From: Faeciplasma sp048393055
GTDB taxonomy: Bacteria; Bacillota; Clostridia; Oscillospirales; Ruminococcaceae
Assembly: GCA_048393055.1 (NCBI GenBank)
Contig: DBFJJS010000013.1
Location: 62,001-126,000 of the forward strand
Reading direction: 5' to 3'
DNA: 64,000 bases
Shown in pieces: positions 51,777-60,961 of the stretch. Made by a program: the position numbers and the translations under genes. The notes under the pieces were generated by a model. It did no database searches and was not told the DNA's origin. It was given only the letters and a program-made list of their open reading frames with translations. Each line of letters begins with the position of its first letter. Position 1 is the first letter of the stretch.

Positions 51777-52211
51777 TCAAAGCGCTGAATAGGCTTCGTC
51801 GTCAACAGGTTCGAGCCACTCGTTCGAGGTACTCTCGCCCGGCACTTCGACCGCAATGTGCGAAAACCAGCTGTCGGCCTTTGCTCCGTGCCAGTGCTTG
51901 ACCTCGGGAGGAATCACTATTACCGTTCCGGCGCTGAGACTTACCGCCTCCTTTCCCTCCTCCTGATACCAGCCCTCGCCGGCAGTGCATATCAAAATCT
52001 GTCCGCCGCCCTTACTTGCGTGGTGGATGTGCCAATTGTTGCGGCAGCCCGGCTCGAAGGTGACGTTTGCAAGCCCCACTGCGCTCTGACCCGCCGAGGT
52101 GAGCGGATTAAGGTAGGAATTTCCGATAAAATACATGGCGTACGCGGTGTTTGCCTGTCCGAGGCCAAAGACGTTTTCCTTGTCAAATGCAGCCTTGTCC
52201 ATAATTTTCAT
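51777..52211 (-). CDS. Cupin domain protein
   Basis: 144 residues, single cupin. FEPGCRNNWHIHHASKGGGQ and IPPEVKHWHGAKADSWFSHIAVE give the His-rich metal site. Similar to cupins linked to carboxymuconolactone decarboxylase-type proteins; the substrate is unknown. GGGAGAG precedes the ATG. Confidence 0.85.
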   Translation of the reverse strand: MKIMDKAAFDKENVFGLGQANTAYAMYFIGNSYLNPLTSAGQSAVGLANVTFEPGCRNNWHIHHASKGGGQILICTAGEGWYQEEGKEAVSLSAGTVIVIPPEVKHWHGAKADSWFSHIAVEVPGESTSNEWLEPVDDEAYSAL

Positions 52212-52413
52212 TTTAATCTCTCCCTTTGATACTATTTTATAAATATGATTTTAATAGCATGATACCACAACAGCCTGCTTAAATCAATACTCCGCCGCCG
52301 GACAAAGCGCCCGATTACATTGATTTTACAAGCTTTTAACCTCATGCCGGTGTAACAAAGACATGGCGGTCTGATATAATTTTTTATGGATACGCCGCAA
52401 AGGAGGATTTACC

Positions 52414-52950
52414 ATGAGCAGTATTATTATTTACGGCAGCAGATACGGCTGCGCGGAGTTTTACGCTTCTGAGCTTTCCAGGCTTACCGGCATAACGGCT
52501 TACGATTATCACGGATCGCCGCGGCTTGACGGCGTAAATACCGCGGTTTATGTCGGTTCGGTGTACGCGGGCAGCGTGACGGGGCTTTCCCGCTCCTTCC
52601 GCAGGTTTGCGCCGCCGCATGACTTTAAGCTGATCGTCGCGGCGGTAGGGCTTTGCGACCCATGCGACGCCGAGGTCCGCAGCAGCATACAGAGCTCGGT
52701 CAAAAGGCAGCTCCCCAAACCCGTGTTCGAGCGCACAAAGCTGTTTTTGCTGCGCGGAAGAATAGACTTTGGCAGCCTTAAAGCCTCTCACCGGCTGCTG
52801 ATATCGGCTTTGAGCAGGATGATGAAGAACGTCGAAAAAGATAAGCTTACTCCGCAGGACAAAATGATTTTAGAAATCTGCGAAAAAACCCTGGATTACA
52901 CCGACGTTTCCTCTCTTCGCCCAATTTGCCGCGAGCTTGAGCGCAGCTGA
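52414..52950 (+). CDS. Flavodoxin-like protein
   Basis: 178 residues. IIIYGSRYGCAEFYASELSR is a flavodoxin phosphate-loop region, and YVGSVYAGSVTGLSRSFRRF fits the second FMN loop. Resembles the flavodoxin_5/HemG-like group. No partner nearby suggests its electron donor. AAAGGAGG precedes the ATG; TATAAT at about 52374 may be its -10 but the -35 is poor. Confidence 0.75.
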   Translation: MSSIIIYGSRYGCAEFYASELSRLTGITAYDYHGSPRLDGVNTAVYVGSVYAGSVTGLSRSFRRFAPPHDFKLIVAAVGLCDPCDAEVRSSIQSSVKRQLPKPVFERTKLFLLRGRIDFGSLKASHRLLISALSRMMKNVEKDKLTPQDKMILEICEKTLDYTDVSSLRPICRELERS

Positions 52951-53045
52951 AAAGATTTTTTGCAAAGCGGTTATGTCTCGTCGGGCTTTGATATTTAAGA
53001 TGCCGTACTTTACGGCGGCCGATAAAATAAAAAACAAAACAGTAA

Positions 53046-53078
53046 AAAGCGTTCCGGCAAAAACTGCCGAAACGCTTT
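53046..53078. terminator. Bidirectional terminator
   Basis: AAAGCGTT-c-CGGCA / TGCCG-a-AACGCTTT stem with one mismatch, U-rich on both strands, between convergent genes. Confidence 0.85.
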
Positions 53079-53098
53079 CATTTTTCCTACATGCCCGC

Positions 53099-53779
53099 TC
53101 AGACAAGATTGCCGGCAGCGCCGAAGATGCGGTTAAGCTCCTCCATAGCCGCCTCGTCCGCAAACGCCAGAACATACTGCCCCGCCCTTATAACCGTCTC
53201 GCCGTGAGGGATTATCATAGCGTCGTCCTCGTACACCGCAATAAGAAGCGCGTGCGCCGGAAGCTTTATCTGCGCTATCGCCTTGTTCGCGTTGGGAGAG
53301 TGGTAATCGACGTGTATCCTTACTATCGAGTATTCGCCCTTTGCAAGCCGCATAAGCGTCATTATGGACTGATAGTTCATCTCGTCCGCGATCATATGAC
53401 CTATAAGGTCCGCCTGATTTATCTTTACGTCTACGCCCATTCCGGAGTTAAACAGCCACGCGTTCCTCGGATTGTTTACCCTTGCGATGACCTTGGGCAC
53501 GTCGTATTCGAATTTAGCCATCATGGCCGCCGCAAGGTTGGTTTCATCGCTTCCGGTGGCGCAGACAAGCGCGTTGCAGCTCCTTACGCCCGCCTTTTCA
53601 AGAAGTGTGGCGTCGGTGCCGTCTCCGACGAGTATGCACTCCTGCGGAAGACCGTTGTGCCGCAGCGCCTCCAGCGCTTTTTCCCTGTTTTCTATGACAA
53701 CCGCGCTGTTCCCGTTTTCTATAAGCAGACCCGCAATATATCCGCCGACCTGTCCGCCTCCGATAATAATTACCTTCAT
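53099..53779 (-). CDS. TrkA/KtrA-type potassium channel regulatory protein
   Basis: 226 residues: N-terminal Rossmann RCK domain (KVIIIGGGQVGGYIAGLL, VGDGTDATLLEKAGVR, CATGSDETNLAAAMMAK) and a C-terminal TrkA_C domain (KLPAHALLIAVYEDDAMIIP). Binds NAD(H)/ATP in the family and gates K+ transport. Second of two tandem TrkA-like genes behind a P-type ATPase. No TrkH/KtrB membrane subunit is in the window. GGGGGAACGG precedes the ATG. Confidence 0.85.
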   Translation of the reverse strand: MKVIIIGGGQVGGYIAGLLIENGNSAVVIENREKALEALRHNGLPQECILVGDGTDATLLEKAGVRSCNALVCATGSDETNLAAAMMAKFEYDVPKVIARVNNPRNAWLFNSGMGVDVKINQADLIGHMIADEMNYQSIMTLMRLAKGEYSIVRIHVDYHSPNANKAIAQIKLPAHALLIAVYEDDAMIIPHGETVIRAGQYVLAFADEAAMEELNRIFGAAGNLV

Positions 53780-53797
53780 GTCCGTTCCCCCTTTCGA

Positions 53798-54445
53798 CTA
53801 CAGCCTGAGCTCGTCTCTTGCCTGCGCGGCGTAATCCGCCCTCACGCACAGGTAAAGCGCGTCGTTAAACTCACAGACGGCGTCCTTATCGGGTATCACG
53901 GAAGCGCCGCGGCGCTCTATTGCGCATACGCTGAGCTTTCCTTCCCGCTCGATATCCGCAATCGGCGTCCCCACAAGGCTCGCCGGAATCCTCGCCCTCA
54001 CAAGGACAAGGTCAGAGCCGATTTTATATAGCTGCTGCCAGTTTTTGTTGCCCTCGAGGTACTCTATGACGTTGTTGAGCCCCAGACGGGTTATGGAAAC
54101 GGTATAGATGCCCATCGATTCAAACATCCTAGCACGTATCGGGTCGTACATTCGCGCGATCACAGTCGGGACGTGGAACACGTTTTTGGCGACGTTTGCG
54201 ACGACAGCGTTAAGCGAATCGCTGCTGGTGCAGCCTATAAGCACGTCGGCTGAGGCTATGCCCGCCTGCCTGAGCACGTCTCTGTCGTATCCCACGCCGC
54301 ATATTGTCTCGCCTGTAAACTCCTCGCTTAAGGCGTGAAACGCCTCCGGGTCTTTGTCAACTACCACTACCTGATGGTTTTTCTTGCTGAGATATTCCGA
54401 GACCCTTACCCCGAATTTTCCGCAGCCGATAATTAGTACTTTCAT
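53798..54445 (-). CDS. TrkA/KtrA-type regulatory protein
   Basis: 215 residues with the same two-domain layout (KVLIIGCGKFGVRVSEYL, GYDRDVLRQAGIASADVLIG, C-terminal IPASLVGTPIADIEREGKLS). The ATG overlaps the ATPase stop by four bases (ATGA), so the two are translationally coupled. The second nucleotide glycine (GCGKFG) differs from the downstream paralogue. Confidence 0.85.
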   Translation of the reverse strand: MKVLIIGCGKFGVRVSEYLSKKNHQVVVVDKDPEAFHALSEEFTGETICGVGYDRDVLRQAGIASADVLIGCTSSDSLNAVVANVAKNVFHVPTVIARMYDPIRARMFESMGIYTVSITRLGLNNVIEYLEGNKNWQQLYKIGSDLVLVRARIPASLVGTPIADIEREGKLSVCAIERRGASVIPDKDAVCEFNDALYLCVRADYAAQARDELRL

Positions 54446-57279
54446 TGCATCTTACCTCTTTTCTGACGGGATTTTCTGAGCAGCTTCTTCCTGAGCTCCT
54501 CTACGCCGAACACAATAAACGGTATGCATATAAGATACAGCCACTCTACAATGGTAATGGGAGCGGTATTGAATATGCCGTTCAGGAAGGGAATGTACAT
54601 TATAGCCAGAAGTATCAGCACCTCTATCACTATGCCGACGTTGATATATTTATTTGTGAACAGCCCGCGCTTTACAACCGACTCGCAATCGGTTCGGTTG
54701 TTCATCGCCATGCCTATCTGCGAGAACACAACACCCGCAAGCATCATCGTGGTCGCTTGGGCGTATGCGGCTGTTCCCTCAGCCGCAAGCGCAACGCCAG
54801 GCCAGCCGTTTAAGAAGTTTGCAAGGAAGTATCCGCCGACTGCAAACAGCGTGCCCAGAAGTCCGTACCACAAAAAGCCTATCAGAAGCACATTTGAGTT
54901 TAAAAGCCTTTCCTTGGACGAGCGCGGCGGCTTTTGCATTACGTCCGCCTCCGCCATTTCCGCTCCGAGCCCAAGGGCAGGCACCATGTCTGTGCCTATA
55001 TCTATAGTAAGAATCTGCAAAACGGTCAGCGGAACGGGTATTCTTCCGCCGGACAGAAGATACAGCGTCGGCGCTGCGGCCTCGGGGGTGTTGCTGTCGA
55101 AGATGTAGCGAAGGAACTTGCGTATATTGTTGTAAACGCTCCTGCCCTCTTCTATTGCGCGGACTATGGTGGCGAAATTGTCGTCGCTTAAAATCATATC
55201 CGCCGCTTCCTTGGCGACGTCTGTTCCGGTAATGCCCATGGCAATGCCTATGTCGGCCTTCTTGAGCGCGGGGGAATCGTTTACGCCGTCTCCCGTGACG
55301 GCTACGATATTGCCCATTTCCTGAAGCGCGCTCACTATCCTGTACTTCTGCTCGGGAGCCATTCTCGCGAACACCACTTCTCCCTCAAGCGCCTTTTTAA
55401 GGGAGGCATCGTCCATCTCTGCAAGCTCCGCTCCGGATATCACCCTGGCGTCCGGGCTTTGGATTATTCCTATTTTCCGCGCTATGCTCTCGGCGGTAAG
55501 ACCGTAGTCTCCGGTTATCATGATTATCTTTATTCCCGCGCTGCGGCACAGGCTTACCGCGTCCTTTACCTCGCTTCGCGGCGGGTCCTGCATTGCGACA
55601 AGCCCTACAAATGTAAGATCCCTTTCAATATTTTCTGGGGTATATTCGCGTATTGACAGCGGCAGGCTCTCGTCGTCCTTTCTGAGCGGACGGTACGCCA
55701 CGGCAAGCACCCTGAGGCCGTCCCTGGCGTAGGCGTCGTTAGCATACATTATCCTGTCGCGGTCCTCCTGAGTGATGGGACGCGATGAAGATCCGTCGTA
55801 GCAGCGCCCGCACAGCTCCATTACCTCCTTCGGAGAACCCTTTACGAACGCGATACGGTTGCTTCCCTCAAACCTTCCGCTGAGCTGATGGACGGTGGCC
55901 ATCCTCTTTCTTCTCGAATCGAACGGCAGCTCCATTATCCTCGGGTAATCGCGGTTTAAATCCTCAAGGCTCATGCCGCCCTTCTGAGCTGCAACTCCCA
56001 GACACGCCTCCGTCGGATCGCCTAAGACCGTATAGCGGTCCTTGCCGCTTTTTTCGTCGGGAGGGATAAGCTTTGCGTTAGAGCAAAGCGCCGCTCCGCC
56101 GAGCAAAAGCTTGAGCGCGCTGCTGTTATTTGCGGTTACAACGGTGTCGCCGTCGCGTATTTGACCTATTGGGGCGTAGCCCTCCCCGCTTACGGTCAAC
56201 TCCGCGCGCATCTCCCACAGATGGTTTACCGTCATTTCGTTCTGAGTGAGCGTTCCCGTCTTGTCCGAGCATATGACGTTTGTGCAGCCCAGCGTTTCCA
56301 CTGCTGAGAGCTTTTTAACAAGCGCGTGCTCCTTCGCCATCTTCTGAACCGCAAGAGCCAGTGAAAGCGTCACCGCCGGAAGAAGCCCCTCCGGGATAAA
56401 CGCCACTATCATTCCAAGAGCAAACAGGAACGAATCCATCCACGGATCTTTTACAAACAAAACCGCAACGAGGAAGAATATCAGCCCTATGCTGAACGCT
56501 ATGAGAGCTATCTGCTTTGTAAGTATGTTAAGCTCCTTTTGCAAAGGAGACAGCGCCTTTTCTGTGCTTTGGGTCAGCTTTGATATTTTTCCGAACTCGC
56601 TGTTCATGCCGGTGGATACGACGACCGCGCGGCATGTTCCGGCTGCGGCGGAGGTTCCCGAGAACACCATGTTCTCCGCCTCGAGATAGCCGCGCTCCTC
56701 GCTCAGCGGATCGCCGCTCTTTCTTATCGGGTCGCTCTCTCCGGTGAGGGTGGACTGGTCTGCGCGGAAATCGTTATTTTGAAGTATCCTCGCATCCGCG
56801 CTTATTTTGTCGCCCTCCTCCAATATCATTATATCGCCCGGGACAATGTCCGAAGCCGGTATTTTTTCCTCTTTTCCGTCGCGAACGACTCTGGCATAGG
56901 TCGGAAGCATTTTTTGCAGCGCGCTTGTCGCCTTTTCCGCCTTGAACTCCTGGAAGAAGGAAAACAGACCGTTTATCAGATTTACGCAGAATATCGAAAT
57001 CCCAAGCTCCGGCGCTCCCGAAAGAAACGCCATTATGCCTCCCGCCCACAGCAAAAGCGCCATCAGGCTTGTAAAGTTGGCAAGGAGCTTTTTTGTCATG
57101 CTGGTTTTCTTCTTTTGGGCTATTTCGTTTTTGCCGTATTGGCTGAGCCTCTTTTCGGCTTCCTCCTGCGTAAGCCCGCGCATTCCCGAGTCCATCAGGC
57201 GGCACGCCTCTATCGGGCTTGCGCGCAGTATCTGTTTTTTAAGCTCTTCCGTTTTTTCGTCTACACTTACCTTATCCAT
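54442..57279 (-). CDS. P-type cation ATPase resembling Na,K-ATPase alpha (P2C-like)
   Basis: 945 residues. Cation_ATPase_N domain (ACRLMDSGMRGLTQEEAEKR), TGES loop, phosphorylation motif CSDKTGTLTQN, hinge GDGVNDSPALKKADIGIAMG. The transport helices are IPEGLLPAVTLSLALAVQKM (M4), FDSNTPEAAAPTLYLL (M5) and LTIDIGTDMVPALGLGAE (M6). These follow the Na,K-ATPase pattern (PEGLL, SN-PE, D-GTDMVPA) and not SERCA (NVGE, NLVTDGLPA). The beta subunit has no counterpart here. The ATG at 57279 follows AGAGGA. Coupling to two TrkA proteins suggests a role in monovalent-cation balance. Confidence 0.88.
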   Translation of the reverse strand: MDKVSVDEKTEELKKQILRASPIEACRLMDSGMRGLTQEEAEKRLSQYGKNEIAQKKKTSMTKKLLANFTSLMALLLWAGGIMAFLSGAPELGISIFCVNLINGLFSFFQEFKAEKATSALQKMLPTYARVVRDGKEEKIPASDIVPGDIMILEEGDKISADARILQNNDFRADQSTLTGESDPIRKSGDPLSEERGYLEAENMVFSGTSAAAGTCRAVVVSTGMNSEFGKISKLTQSTEKALSPLQKELNILTKQIALIAFSIGLIFFLVAVLFVKDPWMDSFLFALGMIVAFIPEGLLPAVTLSLALAVQKMAKEHALVKKLSAVETLGCTNVICSDKTGTLTQNEMTVNHLWEMRAELTVSGEGYAPIGQIRDGDTVVTANNSSALKLLLGGAALCSNAKLIPPDEKSGKDRYTVLGDPTEACLGVAAQKGGMSLEDLNRDYPRIMELPFDSRRKRMATVHQLSGRFEGSNRIAFVKGSPKEVMELCGRCYDGSSSRPITQEDRDRIMYANDAYARDGLRVLAVAYRPLRKDDESLPLSIREYTPENIERDLTFVGLVAMQDPPRSEVKDAVSLCRSAGIKIIMITGDYGLTAESIARKIGIIQSPDARVISGAELAEMDDASLKKALEGEVVFARMAPEQKYRIVSALQEMGNIVAVTGDGVNDSPALKKADIGIAMGITGTDVAKEAADMILSDDNFATIVRAIEEGRSVYNNIRKFLRYIFDSNTPEAAAPTLYLLSGGRIPVPLTVLQILTIDIGTDMVPALGLGAEMAEADVMQKPPRSSKERLLNSNVLLIGFLWYGLLGTLFAVGGYFLANFLNGWPGVALAAEGTAAYAQATTMMLAGVVFSQIGMAMNNRTDCESVVKRGLFTNKYINVGIVIEVLILLAIMYIPFLNGIFNTAPITIVEWLYLICIPFIVFGVEELRKKLLRKSRQKRGKMQ

Positions 57280-57339
57280 AGAATTTCCTCTGTAACGTAA
57301 CATAAAATCGCGGCGGTATGCGCTACCATGCAAAAACAC

Positions 57340-57421
57340 CGCATTATGCCGTACCGCGCCGTAAGCGCGGCATAAAACCGGCTTTTAAATTTATTGTATA
57401 ATCGCCGTACTGAAAAGTCAA
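57340..57421 (-). promoter_or_regulatory. Promoter and leader of the P-type ATPase-TrkA unit
   Basis: TTGACT (57416-57421), 17-base spacer, TACAAT (57393-57398). The leader of about 105 bases contains a strong stem-loop (TTATGCCG / CGGCATAA flanking a GC-rich inner stem, about 57343-57376). I do not recognise it as a known riboswitch. Confidence 0.7.
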
Positions 57422-57477
57422 TTAATAAGCCCCAATATTTGCAATTTCTTAGCCGCATGCACGAGTCATGCACTTTG

Positions 57478-57511
57478 TTTTCAACAATTTTTCAATGTTC
57501 GACGTTATAAT
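57478..57511 (+). promoter_or_regulatory. Two-component system promoter with 11-bp direct repeats
   Basis: TTTTCAA at 57478-57484 and 57489-57495 (period 11), 10 bases before TATAAT (57506-57511). No -35 hexamer; the repeats take its place, as in OmpR/PhoB-activated promoters. Confidence 0.7.
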
Positions 57512-57534
57512 AATGCCAAAAAGGAGGTATTCGT

Positions 57535-58218
57535 ATGCGGGTTCTGCTTGTAGAGGACGAAAAAAGGATGGCTCAGGCTCTGTGCGAAATACTACGGCGG
57601 GAAAATTACGACGTAGATTGCTTCTATGACGGTCTGGACGGATTGTACGCCCTCGAGACGGGAACATACGATTTGGCGGTGCTGGACGTTATGCTTCCGC
57701 GCAAAAACGGCTTTGAAATAGCGTCGCAGGCGCGAAAGCAGGGCGTCAAAACGCCTATTATAATGCTCACGGCAAAAAGCGAGCTTGATGACAAGGTCAC
57801 GGGTCTTGACTGCGGCGCAGACGATTACCTTACAAAGCCGTTTATGACAAGGGAGCTTCTTGCGCGCCTGAGAGCGCTTGAGCGAAGGACAAGGAATATA
57901 AATCCCGCGGACGGGTCTTTGAAATTCGGGGACATTTCCCTCGACCGGATGGCTTCAACCCTTTATTGCGGGGAAAGCAGCGTAAGGCTGAGCGAAAAGG
58001 AATGCAGGCTTTTGGAGTACCTTATTTCCAACCAGGGTCAGATACTCACAAGAGAACAGCTCGCGGTAAAGATATGGGGATACGACAACGAGTCCGAATA
58101 CAACAACGTCGAGGTGTATATGTCCTTCACAAGGAAAAAGCTCGTCTACGTCAAATCAAAAACGGAGATAAAGGCTGTGCGGGGAATAGGCTACGAGCTG
58201 AGGTATACAGATGTTTAA
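57535..58218 (+). CDS. Response regulator, OmpR/PhoB family
   Basis: 227 residues. Receiver with Glu7-Asp8 pocket, phospho-acceptor Asp51 (LAVLDVMLPRKNG) and Lys in YLTKPF; C-terminal winged helix (LSEKECRLLEYLISNQGQIL, YNNVEVYMSFTRKKL). AAGGAGG precedes the ATG. Its stop overlaps the kinase start by 8 bases. Likely binds the TTTTCAA repeats at its own promoter and before the VTC gene. Confidence 0.92.
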   Translation: MRVLLVEDEKRMAQALCEILRRENYDVDCFYDGLDGLYALETGTYDLAVLDVMLPRKNGFEIASQARKQGVKTPIIMLTAKSELDDKVTGLDCGADDYLTKPFMTRELLARLRALERRTRNINPADGSLKFGDISLDRMASTLYCGESSVRLSEKECRLLEYLISNQGQILTREQLAVKIWGYDNESEYNNVEVYMSFTRKKLVYVKSKTEIKAVRGIGYELRYTDV

Positions 58219-59464
58219 AAAAACAAAGCGCAAAATCGTCGTCGCGATACTATTTTCCCTTATCTTTCTGCTGTTCGGCACGATACTTGTCATCTATCTT
58301 GCCAGCTATGCCAAGGTGACACAGGATAACCGCAGGCTTTTGGATCAGTATGCGGAGAGTTATACCCTGCTCGGCGGCGCTAAGCCGGATACCTCAGGCA
58401 AGGAGCACCCGAATGATTCGCCGTACCGTCCTCCGAGGCTTGAGCTGTCTACATTTTACTCAGTCGCGCTTTCCGACAGCGGCGAGGTGCTCAAGATTGA
58501 CAACGCCGACATTTCCAGCCTTGACGAATCCGCCCTGATAGAGCTGGCGGCCGGCATCTTTGAAAGCGGCAGCAGCAATGGAGTGCAGCGCAACCTTATA
58601 TACAGGTCGGAAAAAAAGGACGGCTACACTCTGGTCGCGTTTTTGGACAACACGGTGACGATGGAAAGCGCGGGGACGCTGATAAGCTACACTCTTATTT
58701 TCGGCTCTGCTGCGCTTGTTATCCTGTTTTTCTTCTCTGTGTTCATTGCGGGAAGAATTGTCCGCCCTCTTGAGGAAAGCTACAAAAAGCAGAAACAGTT
58801 TATCTCAGACGCAGGTCACGAGCTTAAAACGCCTGTAGCGGTGGTAAATGCAAATATAGAGCTTCTGTCGCGGGAATTTCCGAACAATCAGTGGCTGCAA
58901 AACATACAATACGAAAACGAGCGCATGAGCGCGCTCATCTCCCAGCTTTTAGACCTTGCGCATGCTGAAAGCGCCTGCGCGCCCATGCAGCCCTTAGACC
59001 TCGGCCGCCTTGTGTACGGCGAGGCGCTGCCGTTTGAGACGGTAGCGTATGAAAGCGGGCTCAGGCTCAGCTTTGATATCGCGCAGGATATTGTCGTGTG
59101 CGGCAATGGTGTACAGCTGAAGCAGCTCGTCTCGATACTTTTAGACAACGCGATAAGCCACGGCACGGATGGAACGCAGGTCATCATAAGCCTGCGGGAG
59201 GAAAAGGGCTCGGCTGTTTTATCCGTCCTGAACAGCTCACAGGAAATACCGCCGGAGCTGCGCGAACTCCTGTTCGAAAGGTTCTACCGCCTGGACGAGG
59301 CAAGAAGCGGCGAAACAGGGCATTACGGTCTCGGTCTTGCGATTGCAAAGGCAATAACACAGTCGCATAAAGGGACTATAGGAGTGAGCTGCGAGGGCAA
59401 TAGAGTTGAGTTTACCGTAAGGCTGCCCATTCACTCGAAAAAGGAAAGAAAAGAAAAGGACTGA
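58211..59464 (+). CDS. Sensor histidine kinase
   Basis: 417 residues. TM1 about 9-31, a sensor region of about 125 residues outside the membrane, TM2 about 157-180, HisKA with His203 (ISDAGHELKTPVAVV), HATPase_c with LLDNAISHGTDG and GHYGLGLAIAKAI. No obvious HAMP domain: only about 15 residues separate TM2 from the dimerisation helix. The signal is unknown. Confidence 0.92.
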   Translation: MFKKTKRKIVVAILFSLIFLLFGTILVIYLASYAKVTQDNRRLLDQYAESYTLLGGAKPDTSGKEHPNDSPYRPPRLELSTFYSVALSDSGEVLKIDNADISSLDESALIELAAGIFESGSSNGVQRNLIYRSEKKDGYTLVAFLDNTVTMESAGTLISYTLIFGSAALVILFFFSVFIAGRIVRPLEESYKKQKQFISDAGHELKTPVAVVNANIELLSREFPNNQWLQNIQYENERMSALISQLLDLAHAESACAPMQPLDLGRLVYGEALPFETVAYESGLRLSFDIAQDIVVCGNGVQLKQLVSILLDNAISHGTDGTQVIISLREEKGSAVLSVLNSSQEIPPELRELLFERFYRLDEARSGETGHYGLGLAIAKAITQSHKGTIGVSCEGNRVEFTVRLPIHSKKERKEKD

Positions 59465-59499
59465 TTTTCAATCATTTTTCAATCTTAATCCCGCATAAT
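59465..59499 (+). promoter_or_regulatory. VTC operon promoter with 11-bp direct repeats
   Basis: TTTTCAA at 59465-59471 and 59476-59482 (period 11), 11 bases before CATAAT (59494-59499). Same architecture as 57478-57511. Confidence 0.65.
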
Positions 59500-59528
59500 T
59501 CAATCATAAAATGCAGGAGGTGTTTTAA

Positions 59529-60251
59529 ATGGCGTTTCAAACTGTATTTAAACGCTACGAGCTGAAATATTTATTGACGGCAGTCCAAAAGGAGTGCGTC
59601 CTTGCGGCGATGAAGCCGTATATGACGCCCGACGAATACGGAAAATGCGTAATACGCAATATTTACTTTGACACCGACAGCTATCTGCTGGTGCGGCGCT
59701 CGATTGAAAACCCCATATACAAGGAAAAGCTCAGGATAAGAAGCTATTGCCGGGCAGAGCCCTGGAGCACTGTATTTGTAGAGCTCAAGAGAAAATACAA
59801 CAAGGTGGTTTACAAGCGGAGGATAGCCATGCCCGAAAAGACGGCGATAAGCTGGGTAGCAGGCGAAAGCGGCTGCTGCATGGACACTCAAATTTCAGGT
59901 GAAATAAGCTATTTTCTGGACTATTATCATGGACTCAGACCGGCGGTATTCCTCTCGTACGAACGGGAAGCGTTTTTCGCAAAGGAACAGCCTGATTTCA
60001 GGGTGACCTTTGACAGCTCAATCCTATGCCGGACGGAAAATATATCTCTTGAAGAAGAGCCTTACGGCTCGCCGCTCATTCCCGCCGATATGACCCTGAT
60101 GGAAATCAAATGCTCGGGCGGGATGCCGCTGTGGATGGCTCACACGCTGTCCGAAAACCATATTTACAAGACCTCGTTTTCAAAATACGGCTCCGCATAT
60201 AAAACCATGATATATCCTCTGTGCAAAAGGGAGGAGGCTCGCCGTGCTTGA
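59529..60251 (+). CDS. VTC domain protein (polyphosphate polymerase-like)
   Basis: 240 residues, one VTC/CYTH-type tunnel domain. FKRYELKYLLT, RNIYFDTDSYLLVRRSI, KLRIRSYCRAE, FVELKRKYNKVVYKRRI, LSYEREAFF and TLMEIKCSGGMP give the charged Lys/Arg/Glu residues that line the tunnel in yeast Vtc4. Polyphosphate synthesis is the known eukaryotic role; bacterial members are mostly untested. Followed with an 8-base overlap by a DUF4956 membrane protein. Confidence 0.87.
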   Translation: MAFQTVFKRYELKYLLTAVQKECVLAAMKPYMTPDEYGKCVIRNIYFDTDSYLLVRRSIENPIYKEKLRIRSYCRAEPWSTVFVELKRKYNKVVYKRRIAMPEKTAISWVAGESGCCMDTQISGEISYFLDYYHGLRPAVFLSYEREAFFAKEQPDFRVTFDSSILCRTENISLEEEPYGSPLIPADMTLMEIKCSGGMPLWMAHTLSENHIYKTSFSKYGSAYKTMIYPLCKREEARRA

Positions 60252-60939
60252 CAATATATTCCGCGGACTGTTTGACTCGGATTACGTCGCGGTCATCAGC
60301 GTTTCCGATTTCCTTTTGTGCATGGGCTGTTCCCTGGCTCTTGGACTTGTGATGGCGCTGTCGTATATGTGGCGCTCAAGATATACAAAAAGCTTTGTAA
60401 TCACGCTGGCTCTGCTTCCTGCCGTAGTTTGCGTGGTTATTATGCTGGTGAATGGAAACGTCGGCACCGGGGTTGCTGTCGCGGGGGCGTTCAGCCTGGT
60501 GCGGTTTCGCTCAGTGCCCGGGACAGCAAAGGAGATATGCGCGCTGTTTCTCGCAATGGGCGCAGGACTGATAGCGGGAATGGGGTACTTAGGCTATGCG
60601 GCGCTGTTTACAATTGTCATGTGCGCGGCTTATATCATATACAGCCTGCTTGACTTCGGCACAAAAAGAAACGCAGAGCTGTATAAGGCACTGTCCGTCA
60701 CCATACCCGAGGACATAGACTATACAAATGTGTTCGACGACATTTTCAAAAAGTATACCGGTTCGTATGAGCTTGTCCACGTCAAGACCACAAATATGGG
60801 CAGCATGTTCAAGCTGACATACCACGTTACCCTTATTGACCCTGCAAAGGAAAAAGAAATGATAGATGAACTCAGATGCAGGAACGGCAATTTGGAGATA
60901 ACCGTTTCAAGGCAGGAAACAATGTCTTTGGAGCTGTAA
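60244..60939 (+). CDS. DUF4956 membrane protein
   Basis: 231 residues; three to four TMs in the first 140 residues, including GNVGTGVAVAGAFSLVRFRS, the conserved DUF4956 core, then a soluble ferredoxin-like C-terminal domain (SYELVHVKTTNMGSMFKLTY). Starts at GTG, 6 bases after GGAGG, overlapping the VTC gene. The pair probably forms a membrane complex that makes or exports polyphosphate or another polymer; inference. The 3' end is partly duplicated downstream. Confidence 0.85.
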   Translation: MLDNIFRGLFDSDYVAVISVSDFLLCMGCSLALGLVMALSYMWRSRYTKSFVITLALLPAVVCVVIMLVNGNVGTGVAVAGAFSLVRFRSVPGTAKEICALFLAMGAGLIAGMGYLGYAALFTIVMCAAYIIYSLLDFGTKRNAELYKALSVTIPEDIDYTNVFDDIFKKYTGSYELVHVKTTNMGSMFKLTYHVTLIDPAKEKEMIDELRCRNGNLEITVSRQETMSLEL

Positions 60940-60961
60940 TCGAAAGCTTCCGTCCCCTGCA

